Shown piece by piece: positions 1 through 8,070 of a stretch of 55,912 nucleotides of DNA; positions within the stretch are counted from its first letter, which is position 1, and the number at the start of each line of letters is the position of its first letter. The notes under the pieces were generated by a model. The model was not told the DNA's origin. It saw only the letters and a list, made by a program, of their open reading frames with translations, and made no database searches. This DNA is from Bacteroidota bacterium (GTDB lineage: Bacteria; Bacteroidota; Bacteroidia; UBA7662). A program made the translations under genes and the position numbers. Location of the stretch: contig SYHX01000031.1 in the NCBI GenBank assembly GCA_005799025.1, positions 1 to 55,912 of the forward strand. The letters run 5' to 3'.

Positions 1-379
1 ACCATGGATTATTCTTCATATAAATTGTGCTGTAGTCTAATGATTGTTGTGCACTACCATATGAATTAATATTGATCCACATACTTATAGAAAATATGTT
101 TTGGCTACCTAAACTTGTTTGATTGCTTAAATAAATATCATCATTTATACCATCAAAACTATAAGCATTGTTCAGGTTTCCAATCCTATCAGTTGTCAAA
201 GTTGCACCATTTACTGTCCCATTATTCCCATTCCCACTTTCATCATTGGCATTGCCATTAAACGGCCACCAACCAACAAGACCATTTGTTGGCACATAAG
301 ATGGCACGCTTTGCGCCATTGTTGCAACGGTCAATCCTAGAGTTGCTACTGCGATAAGAAGTAAACTTTTCTTTTTCAT
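1..379 (-). CDS. LamG-like (concanavalin-fold) secreted protein, partial
   Basis: The 126 visible residues begin with a lysine-rich signal peptide (MKKKSLLLIAVATLGL, cleavage after MAQ) followed by the WWPFNGNANDESGNGNNG-type motif and a later SFDGIND motif. This is the signature of the laminin-G-like jelly-roll domain (LamG/Laminin_G_3) found in many Bacteroidota secreted proteins, often with a T9SS sorting domain at the far end. The C-terminal part lies outside the window, so overall length and sorting domain are unknown. The ATG at 379 is chosen because it directly precedes the signal peptide. It is likely exported and may bind carbohydrate, but no ligand can be named. It is transcribed in the same direction as the upstream recombinase, 212 bases away. 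Confidence 0.8.
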   Translation of the reverse strand, partial: MKKKSLLLIAVATLGLTVATMAQSVPSYVPTNGLVGWWPFNGNANDESGNGNNGTVNGATLTTDRIGNLNNAYSFDGINDDIYLSNQTSLGSQNIFSISMWININSYGSAQQSLDYSTIYMKNNPW

Positions 380-411
380 TCTATTTGTTTGTTTTTATTT
401 GTTTAACCATT

Positions 412-436
412 GGGCAATTTTGGTTCAAGCTTGCCC
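412..436. repeat. Inverted repeat between recombinase and LamG gene
   Basis: GGGCAA (412-417) is repeated inverted as TTGCCC (431-436) with a 13-base loop, flanked by AT-rich sequence. There is no U-run on either side, so it is a poor intrinsic terminator; it could be a weak recombinase-associated or 5'-leader structure. The rest of 380-591 shows no convincing gene. Confidence 0.3.
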
Positions 437-591
437 TTAACTTACTTATTGAGGTGGTTTCTATGGCCAAGGTACCCAAAAACTGTTGTATTTGTGTAGG
501 TTTATGGGTAGATATATCTATGGGCTCAATCATGAAATGGCTGCTAATTTTGAGCGGCTCTGACTCAATATGTCAATAAAAGCCCCGCCGC

Positions 592-1713
592 TCACAAATC
601 ATCGAATGGGCTCCTTATTTGCTGCAATTGACGATTGCTGACATGGGTATAGAGCTCGGTGGTTCGGCTACTACTATGGCCTAGCAACTCCTGGATATAG
701 CGGATATCGGTTCCGCTTTCGAGTAGGTGGGTAGCGTAGCTATGCCGCAACCAATGCAGGGTTGCCGGTTTGCGGATGCCGGCCTTTTCCAGCGCATGTC
801 GTAAAACCAATTGCAGGCTTTTGGGGCTGTACTTTCCTCCTCCTTGACCTTCGAACAAGAAGACCTTGGGGCGGTAATCACGATAGTATTCCCTTAATTG
901 AATTAACAATTTGGGACTAAGGGGGACGACCCGGTCCTTGGCGCCTTTGGCATTTCCAACAAACAAAAGTCCCCGATCCGACTGAATATCCGAGGGCCGG
1001 AGGTTAAGAACCTCGCTCCTACGCAATCCGCAGGCGTAGATGAGTGAAAGCATAGCCCGGTGTTTACGATTGATAAGCGACTCCAGAATCCGTTTGACCT
1101 CCTGCTTGGACAATACATGAGGCAGGCGAAACGCCCTTCGGGGTCGCTGAATTTGGTCCAGGAGCATTTGGGGATGACCAAATCGTTTTAAAAACAATTT
1201 CAAGGCATTGATCATTTGATTCTGATAGGTTGCCGAATACCCTTTTGCTAAAATGTATTCGATGTTAAATTGAATCAAATCTTCGGCATGAATTTGGTGC
1301 AGAGGAACGGGGCTGAGCCATCGAGCCAATACACGCAGAGAATCCATATACGTTTTAATCGTTTGAGGGCTGTACCGCTGGGATCGCATCCAGGCATCAA
1401 GCTGACTAAATTCCATCTGGTGAGCGGCTTCGCTTTGCGCCCTTGCCTCCAATTCTGCGATTTGAGAGTCGGCCTCCTGACAATCCAAAGTGACTTTGTT
1501 CTCTAAGATATCTTTCATGGCCTTGTAAACTTCAGGGCTGTAAGGAAACTGCCAAACCCGCTGAGAAGCATTCCATTGAACACCCGGCAAGGCCCGAATT
1601 CTTGGGAAGACCTTCGGCAAGTAAGGCAAGGCCACCCCGACCAAGGTCTTGCTTTGTTGGATCAGCAATCGAACCGATACCACCGGCTGCTGACTAGATT
1701 GTTTAGCATTCAT
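592..1713 (-). CDS. Tyrosine recombinase/integrase (XerC/D-like)
   Basis: A 373-residue site-specific recombinase. The C-terminal catalytic domain carries the full set of tyrosine recombinase residues: Arg231 in GLRRSEV, His320 and Arg323 in HWLRHSYATHL, His346 in LLGHSSSRTT and the nucleophile Tyr355 in ELYTHV. The SAM-like core-binding domain (about residues 100-190) precedes it, and an additional ~95-residue N-terminal section lies in front of that. The ATG at 1713 is preferred; the reading frame stays open to 2175, but that part is antisense to the sugar dehydrogenase gene and reads as low-complexity shadow. The family covers XerC/D, integron integrases and phage or transposon integrases. 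The sequence alone does not decide whether it is a dedicated chromosome-dimer Xer protein or an element integrase. Confidence 0.9.
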   Translation of the reverse strand: MNAKQSSQQPVVSVRLLIQQSKTLVGVALPYLPKVFPRIRALPGVQWNASQRVWQFPYSPEVYKAMKDILENKVTLDCQEADSQIAELEARAQSEAAHQMEFSQLDAWMRSQRYSPQTIKTYMDSLRVLARWLSPVPLHQIHAEDLIQFNIEYILAKGYSATYQNQMINALKLFLKRFGHPQMLLDQIQRPRRAFRLPHVLSKQEVKRILESLINRKHRAMLSLIYACGLRRSEVLNLRPSDIQSDRGLLFVGNAKGAKDRVVPLSPKLLIQLREYYRDYRPKVFLFEGQGGGKYSPKSLQLVLRHALEKAGIRKPATLHWLRHSYATHLLESGTDIRYIQELLGHSSSRTTELYTHVSNRQLQQIRSPFDDL

Positions 1714-1763
1714 GCTGCAATTTGGCACATGCCCTTTGCGGTTTTCTTGCATTAGTTTTGGGT

Positions 1764-3287
1764 ATGAACACAAAACGTTTTGAGCATTGCAAGGGCGTAA
1801 TCGGAGCCTGGATGAGCGGCGGCCTCCGCGGCGCTTGGTTTTGGAGCGCATCGATGGCGGTCGTCCTCGGCGGGCTTTGGGCCAAGGCGGTCCACGGGCA
1901 GGGTCCCCTGATGATTGGGCAGACGCTTTGCCAGGTGGATACCGTGGCCAGTGGGCTGAATGTACCCTGGGAAATCCTGGTGCAGGGCGATTACCTGTGG
2001 ATGACGGAGAGGCACGGCCTGGTGAGTCGGGTGCACCGCAGCACCAAAGCCAAAACCGTGGTCTTGGATCTCCAAACCATTGTTTACCAGCAATCCGAAA
2101 GCGGTCTTCTGGGCATGGCCTTGCACCCCGCCTTTCCGACGGTTCCCCATGTCTTTGTGGCCTATACCTATTCATCCGGGGGCATCAAGGAACGTATCGT
2201 GCGTTACGAATTTGACGGTCAGGTCTTGATCAATCCCGTCACCATCCTGGATAATATCACCGGCAACGGAACCCACAACGGATGCCGCATGGTCTTTGGA
2301 GCGGATACCACCCTTTATTTGTCCACCGGCGATGCCCAAAACCTCAGCACCCCCCAAAACCTGAGCTCCCTCAACGGCAAAATCCTGCGCATTCATCCCG
2401 ACGGTACGGTACCGACCAACAACCCCTGGCCTGGCTCTGCGGTGTATAGCCGCGGTCATCGCAATGTGCAGGGTATGTTACGGATGCCCAACGATTCCAT
2501 CCTCTTGTCCGAGCACGGTGCCAGCACCGATGACGAAATCCAATGGTTGCGCAAAGGACGGAATTACGGTTGGCCATCGGTGGAGGGCTTTTGCAATACC
2601 CCCAGCGAAAACACATTTTGCCAGGCCAACGACGTTGTCGAGCCTTTGGTGGCCTATACCCCGACCATCGCTCCCTCGGATATGGTCTTTTACCAAAACC
2701 CCTATTTCCCGGAATTTCATAACAAACTCTTGTTGACCATCCTCAAAAACAAGCAATTACGGGCCTTGGGGCTGAATGCGACCGGAGATTCGGTGGTATC
2801 GGATATGGCTTACCTCAACAACCGCTACGGCCGACTTCGGGATATCGCCGTAGGGCCTAACCAGGAAATTTACCTGGCCACCAACGGAAATAGCTGGGCC
2901 AATACCGATCCCTACACGCATTTGATTGTACGGATACAGCCCCCCACCCAGCCCCCGGCAGGAACCTCGGATGAAGGTGCTACAGGTTACAGGCCCGACC
3001 AACGCCGGGCCTGGCTCTTTTATCCTCAACCTCTGCAGGGAGAATGGCTGTATCTCCGGCCCGCCCAAAGGAACCAAGGTCTGGCGGGCGATCTTCAACC
3101 AAGCCGCTTGAATCTTTACGATGGGTTGGGCCGCCTACTCGCGACGTTGGCCGTGGAGCAAAGCGAGGAAGAAGCCACCTACCAAGTTTGCCTCCCGGAT
3201 CACCTGCGCAATCCCGGGACACCGTTGGTGGCCCGTCTCCTGAGTGATCTAGGTGTCGCACTCACGCAACATGTGTTATTCCGTTAG
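1764..3287 (+). CDS. PQQ-dependent glucose/sorbosone dehydrogenase-like secreted protein with C-terminal sorting domain
   Basis: About 508 residues. After a signal peptide (hydrophobic run ending WAKAVHGQ) comes a six-bladed-propeller sugar dehydrogenase domain of the GSDH/YliI type, with the family phrases VPWEIL, WMTERHG, LLGMALHP, GNGTHNGCRM, STGDAQN, GKILRIHPDG, SRGHRNVQG and LLSEHG. Known relatives oxidise aldose sugars or hydrolysed derivatives in the periplasm with PQQ. The last ~85 residues (FYPQPLQGEWLYLRPA onward, ending in a LVARLLSD strand) resemble a divergent T9SS type A sorting domain, suggesting surface export. The start at 1764 is the first plausible ATG after the divergent recombinase start at 1713; an ATG at 1812 would leave a neater signal peptide. 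Its 3' end overlaps the SRAP gene by 17 bases. Confidence 0.82.
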   Translation: MNTKRFEHCKGVIGAWMSGGLRGAWFWSASMAVVLGGLWAKAVHGQGPLMIGQTLCQVDTVASGLNVPWEILVQGDYLWMTERHGLVSRVHRSTKAKTVVLDLQTIVYQQSESGLLGMALHPAFPTVPHVFVAYTYSSGGIKERIVRYEFDGQVLINPVTILDNITGNGTHNGCRMVFGADTTLYLSTGDAQNLSTPQNLSSLNGKILRIHPDGTVPTNNPWPGSAVYSRGHRNVQGMLRMPNDSILLSEHGASTDDEIQWLRKGRNYGWPSVEGFCNTPSENTFCQANDVVEPLVAYTPTIAPSDMVFYQNPYFPEFHNKLLLTILKNKQLRALGLNATGDSVVSDMAYLNNRYGRLRDIAVGPNQEIYLATNGNSWANTDPYTHLIVRIQPPTQPPAGTSDEGATGYRPDQRRAWLFYPQPLQGEWLYLRPAQRNQGLAGDLQPSRLNLYDGLGRLLATLAVEQSEEEATYQVCLPDHLRNPGTPLVARLLSDLGVALTQHVLFR

Positions 3288-4056
3288 TTCCCTAACCAAG
3301 GCCCGCTTGGATTATGCCAGGCATCGCGCCGATGACCCGGCTTTGATTGCGGCTTTGGAAAAGGAATTGGAGGAACTGCTCCGGAATGAACCGCCCTTGG
3401 GTTGGGTCAATGGTTTTGCGCATCCCCGTCTCTTGGTTTTCACCCAAAAGGAGCCCCATAAGCCCCGACTCTTTCGGTGGGGGTTGGTCCCGCCTTGGGT
3501 ACGAGATCGTGAACAGGCCTCCCAGCTGGCCAAGCAGACCCTCAACGCCCGTTCGGAATCCCTGTGGGAAAAGCCTTCGTTTCGAGAATCGGCCAAGGGC
3601 CAGCGTTGCCTAATCATCGTGGATGGTTTCTTCGAATACCACCATCAGGGCAAAGCCAAATTTCTGCACCGAATGAGCCGAACGGACGAAGAGCCCCTGT
3701 GCCTGGCCGGTCTCTACGCTGCCTGGGGAGCCACTCCCACCGGCATTCCTTACCACGGTTGCAGTATCGTCACCACCCAAGCCAATCCCGCCATGGCCCT
3801 GGTCCACAACCAAAGCAAATCCGGGGAATCCCGCATGCCCGTTATCCTGGATTCCATCCAACAAAGGGTTTGGTTGGCTCCCGATGCGGACCCTGCCGAT
3901 TTACAACCCTGCTTTCGCCCTGCCCCCGTGGAGACCCTGCGTTACGAGGCGGTTCAAGCGCCCCACTCCTCCGCGCCCAGCCACGATACGCCCCCAGTCA
4001 TCCAACCCCCGGAACTCTGTATCCTACGGCAGGAAATTTCTTCCTTCGGGGTCTGA
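3271..4056 (+). CDS. SOS response-associated peptidase, SRAP/HMCES-YedK family
   Basis: 261 residues. SRAP proteins shield abasic sites in single-stranded DNA by forming a thiazolidine link through the N-terminal cysteine. The start is fixed by biochemistry: only ATG 3271 puts Cys at position 2 (MCYSV), which must become the N-terminus after Met removal. The other active residues are visible: Asn92 in LNARSE, Glu122 in GFFEYHH and His179 in LVHN, before RMPVIL at 188-193. The loop between His179 and RMP (NQSKSGES) seems slightly long. The start lies inside the 3' end of the sugar dehydrogenase gene, so the two are probably translationally coupled although functionally unrelated. Confidence 0.93.
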   Translation: MCYSVSSLTKARLDYARHRADDPALIAALEKELEELLRNEPPLGWVNGFAHPRLLVFTQKEPHKPRLFRWGLVPPWVRDREQASQLAKQTLNARSESLWEKPSFRESAKGQRCLIIVDGFFEYHHQGKAKFLHRMSRTDEEPLCLAGLYAAWGATPTGIPYHGCSIVTTQANPAMALVHNQSKSGESRMPVILDSIQQRVWLAPDADPADLQPCFRPAPVETLRYEAVQAPHSSAPSHDTPPVIQPPELCILRQEISSFGV

Positions 4057-4105
4057 AATCCGCAAGGTCAAACAAGTACTTAAACCAACCTATGTCAATT
4101 AAGAA

Positions 4106-4876
4106 TCAAGGTTTAGGGGATGACGCCAGGGTATGGGAAACCATGACCATCAGGGTATGGTTATCCTCCTCCTCGTAAACTGATTTCTTGACCACCAATT
4201 GCCTCAAGTAACCGGCCTGAACCTGCCATTCCTTACCAAAACGATGACCTAAACCGCAATAGAATCTGTTCTGCTCCAAACGGTTAAGCCCCACATCGGG
4301 TCCAAGGTTGGCAAAAACTTCGTTCGATAGGCACCAAAAATTGCGCTGACGATTGAGCCAAGTTCCCCAACCAAAATTGCGCTCTAATTGAAGGCGATAA
4401 CGAATTCGGTATTCAACAGGCAAAGCAACCTTGTCACCGGAGTGTAAACTCGAGATAAATCGCTCTTCCATCCGCAGGCGTTGAGAAACCGTTACAAATC
4501 GGTTGGGATATTTCCATAACAACTGTTGCCAAATTCGGTGTTCAACCAACGGATGGGCCAAAGGCTGTTCACCGTAAACGCCCGTATGAATGAGGCCGTA
4601 TCCCAGAATCCCGGATACCTGCGGACTGAGTTTATATTCAACCCCCAAACGCAGCAAAGACTGTTGAAATTCACTCAAGAGGTTGGCTCGCCTAAAATGA
4701 TACTCCGTGTAGAGACCCCATTTTCCACGAATTTGATATTGACCATTCCAAACATACCAAGCATGCACCTGATCCACTTGGGATCGTTGGGGTAAAGCCG
4801 TTTCTTGCGCCAAAACCGTTCCATAAAAAGAACCTAGCGCGCTCAATACCAGTATCATACCCAAAACGTGACGCAT
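4106..4876 (-). CDS. DUF2490 family outer-membrane protein
   Basis: 256 residues with a signal peptide (MRHVLGMILVLSALGSFYG, cleavage near VLAQE) and a body of amphipathic beta strands typical of DUF2490. Recognisable family features are the W..~GQYQIRGKWGLYTEYHFRR region, QSLLRLGVEY, GILGYGLIHTG, VEHRIWQQL and QRLRMEERF. The family is predicted to form a small outer-membrane barrel; no substrate is known. The ATG at 4876 is chosen over an upstream in-frame ATG at 4930 because it starts the signal peptide directly. It sits 13 bases downstream of a decayed STAS-like remnant on the same strand, suggesting an older operon with a sulfate-permease-type gene. Confidence 0.82.
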   Translation of the reverse strand: MRHVLGMILVLSALGSFYGTVLAQETALPQRSQVDQVHAWYVWNGQYQIRGKWGLYTEYHFRRANLLSEFQQSLLRLGVEYKLSPQVSGILGYGLIHTGVYGEQPLAHPLVEHRIWQQLLWKYPNRFVTVSQRLRMEERFISSLHSGDKVALPVEYRIRYRLQLERNFGWGTWLNRQRNFWCLSNEVFANLGPDVGLNRLEQNRFYCGLGHRFGKEWQVQAGYLRQLVVKKSVYEEEDNHTLMVMVSHTLASSPKP

Positions 4877-4889
4877 CGATACCAAAAAG

Positions 4890-5156
4890 TTAAATTCTTT
4901 GGACACGGTAGCGCGTAGATTTGAGATCATCCGAAAGGCTTTGCATGGCCTCTAAACTAGGCATTGAGACTTCGATTCCAAAATTCCCACACCATTCCTT
5001 GAAGCGATCCAACGAATCCAGGAATGAATAATCCACCAAAGAACAAGATCGAAAACTCATCGTCAAGGATACACCACTTGAAACCAAGTCTTGGGTTACA
5101 AGCTCCGAAAATTATAACTTGGCCTTAACCCCATTGACCAATGTAAACGAAATTTT
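4890..5156 (-). pseudogene. Possible remnant of a STAS domain (SulP-type transporter C-terminus)
   Basis: Reading leftwards from 5156 gives KISFTLVNGVKAKL, a TAA stop at 5112-5114, then FSELVTQDLVSSGVSLTMSF, SCSLVDYSFLDSLDRFKEW and GIEVSMPSLEAMQSLSDD to a TAA at 4890. The order (strand, short helix, strand, 'VDYSFLDSL' helix, 'GIEV' strand, 'SLEAMQSLSDD') resembles the STAS domain at the end of SulP anion transporters. There is an internal stop, no start codon upstream and no membrane domain, so if the resemblance is real this is a decayed gene end. Similarity was judged by eye only; a chance open frame cannot be excluded. Confidence 0.35.
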
Positions 5157-5375
5157 GGGGATGACACAAACGGAAACCAGAATTTGTTTGGCGAAAATGA
5201 TAAATCGTATTACAACTATCAAAAACTTTGGTTTATCCTATTAATGTTTATTGGAATTGATTGGTGAACCAAGTTGAAATAACTTGCTGCCAAACCGGAA
5301 TGTCTTTCAGTAATTTCATCTGAGCGGACTCATGCAGCGCTATGCTCTGAAGCCCTAAGTCGGTTGAGACCCACC
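5157..5375. other. Intergenic remainder between STAS-like remnant and MFS gene
   Basis: This is the rest of a ~500-base stretch without an intact gene. It is AT-richer than its neighbours. On the minus strand one frame running on from the 3' end of the MFS gene stays open to 5248 (ending KLLKDIPVWQQVIST...), but it has no start of its own and no family was recognised. No clear terminator or promoter is visible. Confidence 0.4.
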
Positions 5376-6626
5376 TCAGTCCTCCTGAAAATCTAGATCC
5401 CTGCCCCAGGTTTCGTGGAGGCGGGACAGGGCCACAAATGCGAGCCCCAAACAAACCATGCCTACAGCAAGAGCCGCATAGGTCTTGGTCGTCCAGGTCT
5501 GTCCGTATCGGTAGCCCAGGGTAATCAAGACCGTGGAGCCCCGTACAAAATTGGGAACGGAGGTGGTGGCGGTAGCCCGCAGATTGGTCCCAAAATGTTC
5601 GGAAGCCATGGTAACAAAAACCGCCCAATAACCCGTTGCTAAGCCCAACAAACCGCAGAGGACATAGAAACCGGTCAACGAATGAACGCGACCGGACAAA
5701 TAAACGCCAACCATCACCACGGTGAAATAAAGAAAAGCTCGAACGATTTTTTTGCGGGTTTGAAACCACTGACTGAGCGCACCACTGAGGAAATCCCCCA
5801 CTGTCAGCCCGGCATAAGTACACATCACGGCATAGGCGGGATTGACCATGCCTTCCACCCCCAATTCCTTAGCCAATTCAGGGGAAAAAGTAATCAAAAT
5901 CCCGACACAAAACCAAATAGGAACCCCTATAAGAATGCTATTCAAAAACAAAAGAGCCCGCGACCGAGGCGTGAATAATTTCCAAAAGGCCCCACGGCTT
6001 ACTTTGGCCTTGAGGGTCTGTTCAAACATTCCGGATTCCATGACACCAAATCGTAACAACAGAAGCGAAAATCCCAGAACACCGCCGACAACATACGCCG
6101 TTTGCCAGGTAAAATTGGAAGCAACCACCCCGGCCAAAATCGCCCCGGCCGCACCCACGGTGGCCACCACCGTCGTCCCGTGACCCCTGCGTTCAGGGGT
6201 CATTAATTCGCTGACCAAGGTAATCCCAGCACCCAATTCGCCCGCCAATCCAAAACCAGCAATCAAGCGTATCCAGGCATATTGCTCCACGGATTGGACC
6301 CAGGCATTGGCAAGGTTGGCAGCGGAATACAACAAAATAGACCCAAACAAAACCGATCGTCGACCCACCTTGTCCCCCATCACCCCCCAGGCAATACCTC
6401 CGAGCAGCATCCCAACCATTTGCATGTTCAGGATATAGACCCCGTCCCCCTCCATTTGGATATCGGCAACCCCCAAATCGCGAAGGCTACTCACGCGAAC
6501 GATGCTGAAGAGGACCAAATCGTAGATATCCACGAAATACCCCAGTGCCGCCACCAAGACAGCTTGCATAACCCTTTTGGAGTTGCCTTGGGAGTTGTTG
6601 GCCGCAAGGTTGCCGGCTCCTTTCAT
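5376..6626 (-). CDS. MFS transporter, metabolite:H+ symporter type
   Basis: 416 residues with about twelve hydrophobic segments. The MFS motif A after TM2 is GGIAWGVMGDKVGRRSVLFGS (core GDKVGRR), and a second-half equivalent is weaker. The phrases LGYFVDIYDLVLFSIV, GFGLAGELGAGITLVSELM and PERRGHGT match the sugar/metabolite:H+ symporter group (sialate, benzoate and shikimate-type carriers); the actual substrate cannot be told. The C-terminus ends in a charged tail (LDFQED). The gene is divergent from the esterase at 6665, with only 38 bases between the two starts, so both promoters must overlap or lie in the coding ends. Confidence 0.87.
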   Translation of the reverse strand: MKGAGNLAANNSQGNSKRVMQAVLVAALGYFVDIYDLVLFSIVRVSSLRDLGVADIQMEGDGVYILNMQMVGMLLGGIAWGVMGDKVGRRSVLFGSILLYSAANLANAWVQSVEQYAWIRLIAGFGLAGELGAGITLVSELMTPERRGHGTTVVATVGAAGAILAGVVASNFTWQTAYVVGGVLGFSLLLLRFGVMESGMFEQTLKAKVSRGAFWKLFTPRSRALLFLNSILIGVPIWFCVGILITFSPELAKELGVEGMVNPAYAVMCTYAGLTVGDFLSGALSQWFQTRKKIVRAFLYFTVVMVGVYLSGRVHSLTGFYVLCGLLGLATGYWAVFVTMASEHFGTNLRATATTSVPNFVRGSTVLITLGYRYGQTWTTKTYAALAVGMVCLGLAFVALSRLHETWGRDLDFQED

Positions 6627-6664
6627 ACTGGACTAGATTAACTTCGTTCTAAATTAGTTTCAAA

Positions 6665-7939
6665 ATGACCAACCTTTCCTCGCGCCCCTTGAACAGGTTA
6701 TGGGCCCTCGTGGCTCTGTTCCTTGTGTCCCTTCTGCCGGCTTCGGCCCAACGGTACTTGCAGCCGGTCATCGCCCAGGTCCAGACCCTCAACGGTATCA
6801 ACTACGGGCAGGCCGTTGCCTCCAACGGCACCAACCAAACCCTGGCCATGGACCTGTACCTACCGGTGGAGGCCAATGCAGCTCCCCGCCCCGTGATGTT
6901 GTTTTTTCATGGAGGTTCCTTTGTGGGTGGAACCCGAAACGATGCGGTGATGACCCGTCTCTGCCAAGAATTTGCCAGGCGGGGTTATGTTACAGCGACG
7001 GCTTCCTATCGACTTGGCGTTAGTATCGGCATCACCACTCCTTTGGATGCCGAATTTGCCAAGGCGGCCATCCGGGCAACCCAGGATGCCAAGGCGGCGG
7101 TTCGCTTTCTGCGGCGAAGTGTGGCCGTTGGAGTTCCGGGTCAAAGCGGTCTCAATCCTTTTGTTATCGATACCAATCAAATCTTTATCGGGGGGTATTC
7201 GGCAGGCGCCATCACGGCCTTGCATGCAGCGTATTTTCGGGATACGGCATTGGCTACTCCGCTAGTTCGCAATATGTTACGAGTTGTTGGCGGGGGGCTG
7301 GAAGGCCTGTCCGGGAATCCCGGTTATTCCTCCAGGGTCCACGGGGTTTTTAATATGGCGGGGGCGCTTTTGGATTCCCAATTGCTGCAGGCACCGGTGC
7401 ATCCCACGGTGCATTTTCACGGAATGCAAGATGATGTGGTTCCCTATGCCAGAGGTTACGCTACCTTTTTGAGCAACCCCATTTTGCAATTGGACGGATC
7501 ATCCCTCTTGCATCCCCGCATTCAACGACTGGGGGCGCGTTCCCAATTACACAGTTTTGCGACGCTAGGGCATGACCTGACCGATACCTCCACGGCGAAC
7601 TTTATTATCCAGAAAACTGCGGAGTTCTTTTACGCCACGTTGACCTCGCTCAAAACGTTGGAGCATACACCGCTGAGCCTGCGCGCCTACCCCAACCCCG
7701 CCCAAGACCAAATAACCGTGGAGCTTGGCGGCTCATTCTCCGCGTTAGTCACAAGCCGTGATGGAATCCGCTACCAAATCACCGATGCCTACGGCCGTTG
7801 TTGGTCCCAAGGAACCTGGAACGACCCTCAGCAACCCCTTCCGTTGGACCTGTCCTCGGCTGCCCCGGGGGTTTATATGCTCAAGGTTGGGGATGCCAAG
7901 GGGCGGGGGGCCGAGCTGCGCTTGGTGAAGCGACCCTAA
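6665..7939 (+). CDS. Secreted alpha/beta-hydrolase (esterase/lipase) with T9SS type A sorting domain
   Basis: 424 residues. A signal peptide (hydrophobic run ending PASAQ) is followed by an alpha/beta-hydrolase of the carboxylesterase type: oxyanion motif HGGSF (82-86), nucleophile Ser179 in GGYSAGA, acid Asp256/257 in GMQDDVVP and His303 in LGHD. Residues ~337-424 form a typical T9SS sorting domain: LRAYPNPAQDQITVELG, YQITDAYGR, and LSSAAPGVYMLKV near the end. The enzyme is thus expected to be exported through T9SS and anchored or released at the surface, hydrolysing small esters or lipids. The start is supported by the signal peptide. It is divergent from the MFS gene. Confidence 0.9.
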   Translation: MTNLSSRPLNRLWALVALFLVSLLPASAQRYLQPVIAQVQTLNGINYGQAVASNGTNQTLAMDLYLPVEANAAPRPVMLFFHGGSFVGGTRNDAVMTRLCQEFARRGYVTATASYRLGVSIGITTPLDAEFAKAAIRATQDAKAAVRFLRRSVAVGVPGQSGLNPFVIDTNQIFIGGYSAGAITALHAAYFRDTALATPLVRNMLRVVGGGLEGLSGNPGYSSRVHGVFNMAGALLDSQLLQAPVHPTVHFHGMQDDVVPYARGYATFLSNPILQLDGSSLLHPRIQRLGARSQLHSFATLGHDLTDTSTANFIIQKTAEFFYATLTSLKTLEHTPLSLRAYPNPAQDQITVELGGSFSALVTSRDGIRYQITDAYGRCWSQGTWNDPQQPLPLDLSSAAPGVYMLKVGDAKGRGAELRLVKRP

Positions 7940-7985
7940 ATACCTCTGCGTCCTTTTTGGAGGACCGCATGGGGGAGGCGAAGAA

Positions 7986-8031
7986 GGCCGGATAAATGGC
8001 CGAATGAAGGCCCAGATAAAGGCCGGATTAT
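7986..8031. repeat. Imperfect 11-12 bp tandem repeat (four copies)
   Basis: Four consecutive units beginning GGCC at 7986, 7998, 8009 and 8021: GGCCGGATAAAT, GGCCGAATGAA, GGCCCAGATAAA and GGCCGGATTAT. They lie in the 131-base gap between the esterase stop and the TonB receptor start. No coding function is apparent; the position just before the receptor start might matter for its leader. Confidence 0.6.
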
Positions 8032-8070
8032 AGCTCGGCTGATGCATGCCTTGCCTAATTTCGCGGCCGC

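Noticed and set aside
401-441. Integron attC-like site
   Set aside because: The outer bases read GTT...AAC, the reverse of the RYYYAAC...GTTRRRY order needed for attC.
385-579. Plus-strand 64-codon frame in the recombinase/LamG gap
   Set aside because: No signal of a real protein: Cys/Trp-rich, no family and no support from context.
1714-2175. Long N-terminal extension of the recombinase
   Set aside because: This part is antisense to the sugar dehydrogenase, is Arg/Pro/Gly-rich without family similarity, and the ATG at 1713 gives a normal recombinase.
5248-5823. Minus-strand frame of 191 residues overlapping the MFS gene
   Set aside because: Most of it is a shifted frame of the membrane transporter; the part beyond the transporter has no recognisable family.
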